Positions 59,529 through 64,000 of a stretch of DNA of 64,000 nt are shown here, piece after piece. The notes beneath the pieces were generated by a model. That model was given only the letters and a program-made list of their open reading frames with translations. It did no database searches and was not told the origin of the DNA. A program made the translations under genes and the position numbers. The stretch comes from Hypoxylon rubiginosum (Eukaryota > Ascomycota > Sordariomycetes > Xylariales > Hypoxylaceae), in NCBI GenBank assembly GCA_902806565.1, contig CADCXA010000056.1, forward strand, positions 124,001 to 188,000, written 5' to 3'. How positions within the stretch are numbered: the stretch's first letter is position 1; every line of letters begins with the position of its first letter.

Positions 59529-60851
59529 ACTGAGTGCTAGAAAAACATATACTCCGTGCTAAATGTTGATATGATGAAAGCAACAGCTGTCATGCGGAAG
59601 TAAAGATGGTTCTTAAGGAAAGACGCGACGTAGAGCTGGCTGTGGTTCGTGAAGTCCAGCTTCAATATTTTCTTCTATATGTTAGGCGAGAAGATCGGAA
59701 CGCTTTCCTAACACTTTTAAGGCCACGCGGGTTTATAATTCCAAGGAGAAAAACTCCATATTGAAGTAATTTACCTTGACCCGGCTGCCCGGGATTTAAA
59801 CCAGCATCTGTGATCTGTTAGGCTGTGCCTTGAAAGACCCATACTAACGAAGTTATTATATAGTACTACCTCGGTATCTCCGTTTCAGCCGCACCAAGTT
59901 GATCAATAAAATTATGACAACACATGGACGAGAAACTCTGCCTAAAATTTGGCTCCAATCTCAACGGGATGACGATCCTACGAGCACTGGTGCTTATATA
60001 CAAGAGCTTACTCGTCTGCCCATAAACGAACTGTACATACCAAGGGGCAGTTCCGGCTCCGTCCCGGCGTGGGAACCTCAATTCTAAATTATCCACAGCA
60101 CAATGGCAGTCAGCACTAAGGCAAGGCATCCGTATAGTTTTGCTGTTGGTCAGCCCTCAAATTTGATCCTGTTAGGCACGGAAACCCATACATCTAGGTA
60201 CCTAGGTAGACGTCTAAAGGCTTATCACTAACGAATGCCCCATAAACTTACGGATCCCTCATCTACCGAGTTATTAAAAAGCGCTGGCAGCCCTATACGT
60301 CCAAGTACCGAAGTTCCTACACAGCCTACCCCAGTGTGCCACGATGTAAACCAAAAGGTGCAGAAACAACGACGTTGTCACGAGGACGTCTCCGCCTAAA
60401 TGCCAAACAATACAGATATACGCATACCTTATAAAGAGGCCTTCTACGCTCATTTATTCCCTATTTAGAGTTTACCCTACTTCCAAGATAAATATGAGGA
60501 TGAGACTCAGCCATTTATTTGCTGAGCATCGTCATCAAGAAGTATTCCTCCAAGAAGATTACCTATAAGTCATTTCTCAAGAAACCCCCTTTTCCTAGTG
60601 AAACCAAAATGCTTTCTTAAAAACACACTTTCCCGCTATGGTACCTGTATTTTCAAGTCTAGCAGAACGTATTCATACAGCGTTACCAGGAAAATGTGAA
60701 TACCTTGCCAGATCACGGAGCCATAATTGTCTCCGTAGATTGATCCAACACCGACAATGGTCGATTTCAATGCATAGTCTCTAGTATCGTACTTCTCCGT
60801 GGCCTTAGACAATCACCGACGACGCCATTAGTTAGAAGCCAGCAAACAATC
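59529..60851. other. gene-free spacer
   Basis: Upstream of the BBE-like gene. Contains a strong CCCGG/CCGGG hairpin near 59780-59792 and a CTAGGTACCTAGGTAG word at 60193-60209. No gene supported. Confidence 0.45.
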
Positions 60852-61235
60852 ATGGTCAACAACGTCACCAAAAAGGACTATGGCTCCACCGACTATGACG
60901 AGCCCGATCCAGATGTTCCTCCTGCTGCCAGTGGCAAAGACATAGTCTTCGTCATACTTAGAGATGACGGATCTCTTATAGAGTTTCGTAATCAGAAGTG
61001 GACAGATGATGAGGGATGGGTTATAGATTCTGATGCCTTCCTACCAGCAAAACATCTTGTTCTTATAGGAATAAGGAGATACGATACAGGCGGAGAAAAT
61101 GCTGAGTGCCTAATACTACGCGAAGTAACTGGTAGGAAGGAAAGGGAATTTGAAACAGTAGGCTACTTACATATTATGCATCCTAGTCAAACCTGGATAG
61201 AGATGTGGGACAACCAAGTGCTAAAGCTGGTCTAG
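60852..61235 (+). CDS. small protein resembling the C-terminal tail of HET-domain proteins (127 aa)
   Basis: Intron-free frame from an ATG in good context (AACAATCATGG). The N-terminus is acidic and polar (TKKDYGSTDYDEPDPDVPP), the rest forms beta-rich sequence with IVFVILRDDGSLIEF, ECLILREVTG and a closing YLHIMHPSQTWIEMWDNQ. The ECLILRE...FETVGYLHI pattern resembles the end region of heterokaryon-incompatibility (HET) proteins, where a strand pair of this sort commonly ends the protein. No HET domain precedes it here. It may be a stand-alone gene or a fragment left from a larger one. Codon use is AT-richer than that of the neighbouring enzymes. Family assignment is tentative. Confidence 0.5.
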   Translation: MVNNVTKKDYGSTDYDEPDPDVPPAASGKDIVFVILRDDGSLIEFRNQKWTDDEGWVIDSDAFLPAKHLVLIGIRRYDTGGENAECLILREVTGRKEREFETVGYLHIMHPSQTWIEMWDNQVLKLV

Positions 61236-62110
61236 AGGTATTCAACTTGAATATTCAGGCAGGCATTTCATATAGTCTAGTCATAAACGTATCAGAGTTA
61301 CTTCTTAGAGTATATCCCTGAGAGCTCCCCTTAATGGTCATCTCCTCTAATTAGGTACTAATAACCTACCTGACCTAGGTACCTTAGATAGGTAACTCTT
61401 TAATTATTATACTGCATTCCCTAACTCCTAGGTTAACCAAAAACCTGCAAAATTTATACGCAGTTAACTTGTATCAAGAGTATGTCAGTCATATGCCCCT
61501 TAGGAAATAAGTACTATAGGAAACCCAATTCAATCCATCTTAAGTAAATACCAAAACTGTCTCCTAACAGTTGGTTATTGTGGCGCCCCTGGGTGCCCTC
61601 CTGTATGATGACATGCCATGAAGATCTTTGTTCTTCAGCCAGTATTCCCATTTTGGCAACCCAGGCCGTGGGATACCTAAGATATCGCCCACAACCGGCC
61701 ATGGCTTGGAACTTGGAGGTAATAGACATGATCTGTTCCAGATGAGAGCTCTCAATATAATGACCCCCTAAGCGGGGTACCACCCTCTTAAATTAACGGA
61801 CCGGGGTACCTGCATTCGGTCCGCATATTTCCCAATTAGGTAAGTATCTTACATCTGTTGGTGTGTCTTTTTTCAGACCCTAGAATCCTTCAAAGTTTTT
61901 AGCTTGACTCATCCTTCAGGTGCTAGACTAGACCTTTTCCCAACGTACGACTTGCCAAAACTCGTCATCCTTTTTAAAAAAAAAAAGTAAATCTTTGTTC
62001 GGCAGTCTTGTTATTAATTCATCCCTATTTTCCCCAAGACTAGCCCAATTGGCCTACATAGAACTCTGATATAAAATAAAAAGTGCGAAAAGCACAGACA
62101 AAGAAATACA
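61236..62110. other. spacer with P450 relic and DAHP synthase promoter
   Basis: An ACCTGACCTAGGTACC word lies at about 61367-61384 and an A-run at 61977-61987. The P450 fragment is listed separately. The last 200 bases are the leader of the DAHP synthase gene, whose ATG follows AAGAAATACA. Confidence 0.5.
61560..61755 (-). pseudogene. relic of a cytochrome P450 N-terminus
   Basis: On the minus strand one frame reads LPPSSKPWPVVGDILGIPRP and then GLPKWEYWLKNKDLHG. This is the proline-rich hinge and first helix found just after the membrane anchor in fungal P450s. It continues with a frame-shifted piece containing GATITN and then a stop at about 61564. No anchor precedes it, and no ExxR or heme loop is found downstream, so only about 45 of some 500 codons remain. 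It is a truncated, dead gene and is unlike the short P450 at 36652-38002. Confidence 0.65.
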
Positions 62111-63631
62111 ATGGCGCCCGCGGCCTCAGCCCAGTCCACAAACGGCACCACCCCCGCCGTCGCCGCCAATGGTTCCGAAGCCTGGACGCCGTCCTCGTGG
62201 CGGTCCAAGCCGATCAAGCAGCAGGCCGTGTACCCGGACCCGTCGGCCGTGGGGCGGGCCACGGCGGAGCTGAGCCGGCTGCCGCCCATCGTGCACCCGC
62301 ACGAGATCGCCCGGCTCAAGGCCAGCCTGCGGGACGTGGCCCGCGGCGAGGCCTTCCTGCTGCAGGGGGGCGACTGCGCCGAGCTGTTCGACTACTGCCG
62401 CGCCGACGCCGTCGAGTCCAAGATCAAGCTCCTCCTGCAGATGAGCCTGGTCCTCGTCTGGGGCGCCGACAAGCGCGTCGTCCGCATCGGCCGCATGGCC
62501 GGCCAGTACGCCAAGCCCCGGTCGAGCCCCACCGAGAAGGTGGCGGACGAGAACGGCGAGACTCACGAGGTGCCCTCGTTCCGCGGCGACATCCTCAACG
62601 GCTACCACCTCGAGGACCGCGCCCTGGACCCCCAGCGCCTCGTCCGCGCCTACCACCACTCGGCCGCCACCCTCAACTACGTGCGCGCCTCCCTCGCCGC
62701 CGGCATCGCCGACCTGCACCGCCCGCTCAACTGGAGCCTCGGCCACGTCAAGGACCCCCAGCTCAAGGCCAAGTACACCGAGGCCGTGCACTTCCTCCAG
62801 GACATGCTGCGCTTCATGCATACCGTCGGCGCCGACCGCAGCCCCAAGCTCGACACCGTCGACCTGTACACCAGCCACGAGGGCCTGCTGCTCGAGTACG
62901 AGGAGAGCCTGACGCGGCTGATGGAGAAGCCCGTCCTCCCGGAAGAAGCCGCCGGTAAGGCCGCGGCGGCTTACGGATCGACGACGACGACGAATGCGCC
63001 GGCCGCGGCCGTAGAGAAGGAGTACTACGACACGTCAGCGCACTTCCTCTGGATCGGCGACCGGACGCGGCAGGTAGACGGCGCGCACGTCGAGTTCTTC
63101 CGGGGAATCGCGAACCCGATCGGCATCAAGGTCGGCCCCACGACGCCGACCTCGGACCTGCTGTCCCTCCTACGCACGCTAAACCCGGGGCTCGAAGAAG
63201 GCAAGATCACGCTGATCACGCGGTACGGCGCGTCCCGCGTGCGGGACCTGCTGCCGGCGCACATCCGCGCCGTGGAAGGGTCCGAGCACCGGGGCCGGTG
63301 CATCTGGCAGTGCGACCCGATGCACGGGAACACGCACGCGACGGCGTCCGGGGTAAAGACGCGGCGGTTCGGCGACATATTCACGGAGCTGTCCGAGACG
63401 CTGCGCGTGCACCGCGAGGAGGGGAGCTACCTGGGCGGCGTGCACCTCGAGCTGACGGGCGACGCCGTGACCGAGTGCCTCGGCGGCAGCGAGGGGCTCG
63501 ACGAGGACGACCTGAGTACGAACTATACCAGCTTCTGCGACCCCCGGCTCAACGAGAAGCAGGCCCTCGAGCTCGCGTTCCTCGTTGCTGATAGCTACCG
63601 GCAGGAGAGGAAGGACTTGCTTCGTCGCTAG
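62111..63631 (+). CDS. class II DAHP synthase (3-deoxy-7-phosphoheptulonate synthase)
   Basis: Condenses phosphoenolpyruvate with erythrose 4-phosphate, the first step of the shikimate pathway to aromatic amino acids. Intron-free, 506 residues. Type II (plant/bacterial AroH-like, PF01474) signatures run the full length: LLQGGDCAELFDYCRADAV (Cys89 metal ligand), RIGRMAGQYAKPRS, GYHLEDR, LYTSHEGLLLEYEE, RGIANPIGIKVGPT, CDPMHGNTH (His ligand), GVHLELTGD (Glu ligand) and SFCDPRLNEKQAL (Asp ligand). The active site therefore looks complete. There is an Ala/Thr-rich N-terminal leader of about 25 residues and a poly-Ala/Thr insertion near residue 280. Third codon positions are strongly G/C. Fungi often have type I enzymes in addition, so a dedicated role is possible. 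Confidence 0.94.
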   Translation: MAPAASAQSTNGTTPAVAANGSEAWTPSSWRSKPIKQQAVYPDPSAVGRATAELSRLPPIVHPHEIARLKASLRDVARGEAFLLQGGDCAELFDYCRADAVESKIKLLLQMSLVLVWGADKRVVRIGRMAGQYAKPRSSPTEKVADENGETHEVPSFRGDILNGYHLEDRALDPQRLVRAYHHSAATLNYVRASLAAGIADLHRPLNWSLGHVKDPQLKAKYTEAVHFLQDMLRFMHTVGADRSPKLDTVDLYTSHEGLLLEYEESLTRLMEKPVLPEEAAGKAAAAYGSTTTTNAPAAAVEKEYYDTSAHFLWIGDRTRQVDGAHVEFFRGIANPIGIKVGPTTPTSDLLSLLRTLNPGLEEGKITLITRYGASRVRDLLPAHIRAVEGSEHRGRCIWQCDPMHGNTHATASGVKTRRFGDIFTELSETLRVHREEGSYLGGVHLELTGDAVTECLGGSEGLDEDDLSTNYTSFCDPRLNEKQALELAFLVADSYRQERKDLLRR

Positions 63632-64000
63632 GAACGGCGAGGCGAGAGGACCTAGGGGGTCCAGAAAGCTCGTATGTGATAGTGCGGTGCGGTGCGGTGC
63701 GGTACGGTTCAACCCGGTAATACATATCTGCGCGAGCGTCAACCCGCCAGTCGGTCGTCTCGATCAAACCATGCTATAGACTCGGGGAAACGGAGTTCCA
63801 AAATAAACGAGTATAAAATGAAAAGCGTAGATGCATAGTGGAGTTGTGGGACGAGTTGCCTTCCAATATAAGATAGGGGTTAAAATTAGCATGGAAGCAT
63901 TTATCTTGTGGTACGGGAAAAGTACCTAGCCAGACGTCTTGATTTATTGTAGTGAACATAAAATTTAAACCAATCTCATTATCATACTTGGCCATTGTAG
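63632..64000. other. 3' flank of the DAHP synthase gene
   Basis: Contains a pentanucleotide tandem GGTGC (about four copies) at 63683-63705. No gene is seen up to the window end. Confidence 0.5.

Noticed and set aside
59761..59850. Minus-strand GGTTTAAATCC resembling a tRNA T arm
   Set aside because: The flanking bases do not form the T stem and no 5' acceptor half is present; the GC-rich part is a simple CCCGG/CCGGG hairpin.
62083..62958. 291-codon plus frame and 250-codon minus frame over the DAHP synthase
   Set aside because: Both are shadows caused by extreme third-position GC of a well-identified gene.

Overview
The window looks like nuclear DNA of a filamentous ascomycete (Pezizomycotina), most likely a Sordariomycete; the species cannot be told from sequence alone. 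The reasons are short introns of about 50-120 nt with GTAAGT-like donors, CTAAC-like branch sites and AG acceptors, a tRNA with a 12-nt intron, several fungus-specific families (Vps3844, Ntr2, Sulfotransfer_4, ipa-type protein), and an almost pure A+T block at the left end that resembles repeat-induced point mutation (RIP). Intergenic DNA is long and carries many copies of a palindromic ACCTAGGT/TAGGTAGG word.

Layout. 1-1230: A+T block without genes. 2.8-6.2 kb: a sugar/quinate-type MFS transporter and a Sulfotransfer_4 P-loop protein. 6.2-14.9 kb: gene-poor, holding a tRNA-Gly(UCC) and a probable 56-residue Cys/His-rich peptide with a 5' UTR intron. 14.9-22.3 kb: YbjQ-family protein, methionine sulfoxide reductase MsrA, an F-box protein and a mitochondrial BAX-inhibitor-1/GHITM-type protein. 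22.3-27.3 kb: gene-poor, with one small secreted cysteine-rich protein. 27.3-30.3 kb: a large protein with two cyclic-nucleotide-binding domains, an F-box and leucine-rich repeats. 30.3-32.4 kb: relic-bearing spacer.

32.4-38.0 kb: a compact group of FAD monooxygenase, MFS transporter and short cytochrome P450, which looks like a small catabolic or secondary-metabolism unit. 39.3-49.8 kb: mainly housekeeping genes: an unrecognised 381-residue membrane-anchored protein, Vps3844, the spliceosomal pair Ntr2 and SmG in divergent orientation, and an 809-residue fungal ipa-type protein. 51.2-63.6 kb: a secreted epoxide-hydrolase-like enzyme, the NatA partner HYPK, a salicylate-hydroxylase-like FAD monooxygenase, a secreted BBE-like FAD oxidase, a small HET-tail-like protein, the relic of a second P450, and a class II DAHP synthase (first step of the shikimate pathway). 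The redox enzymes near a DAHP synthase could form a decaying aromatic-metabolism neighbourhood, but this is inference.

No CRISPR array, intact transposon or rRNA gene was seen. The observations best worth following are the cyclic-nucleotide/F-box/LRR protein, the two small cysteine-rich proteins, the P450 relic, the HicA-like fold suggestion in the ipa protein, and the ACCTAGGT word.
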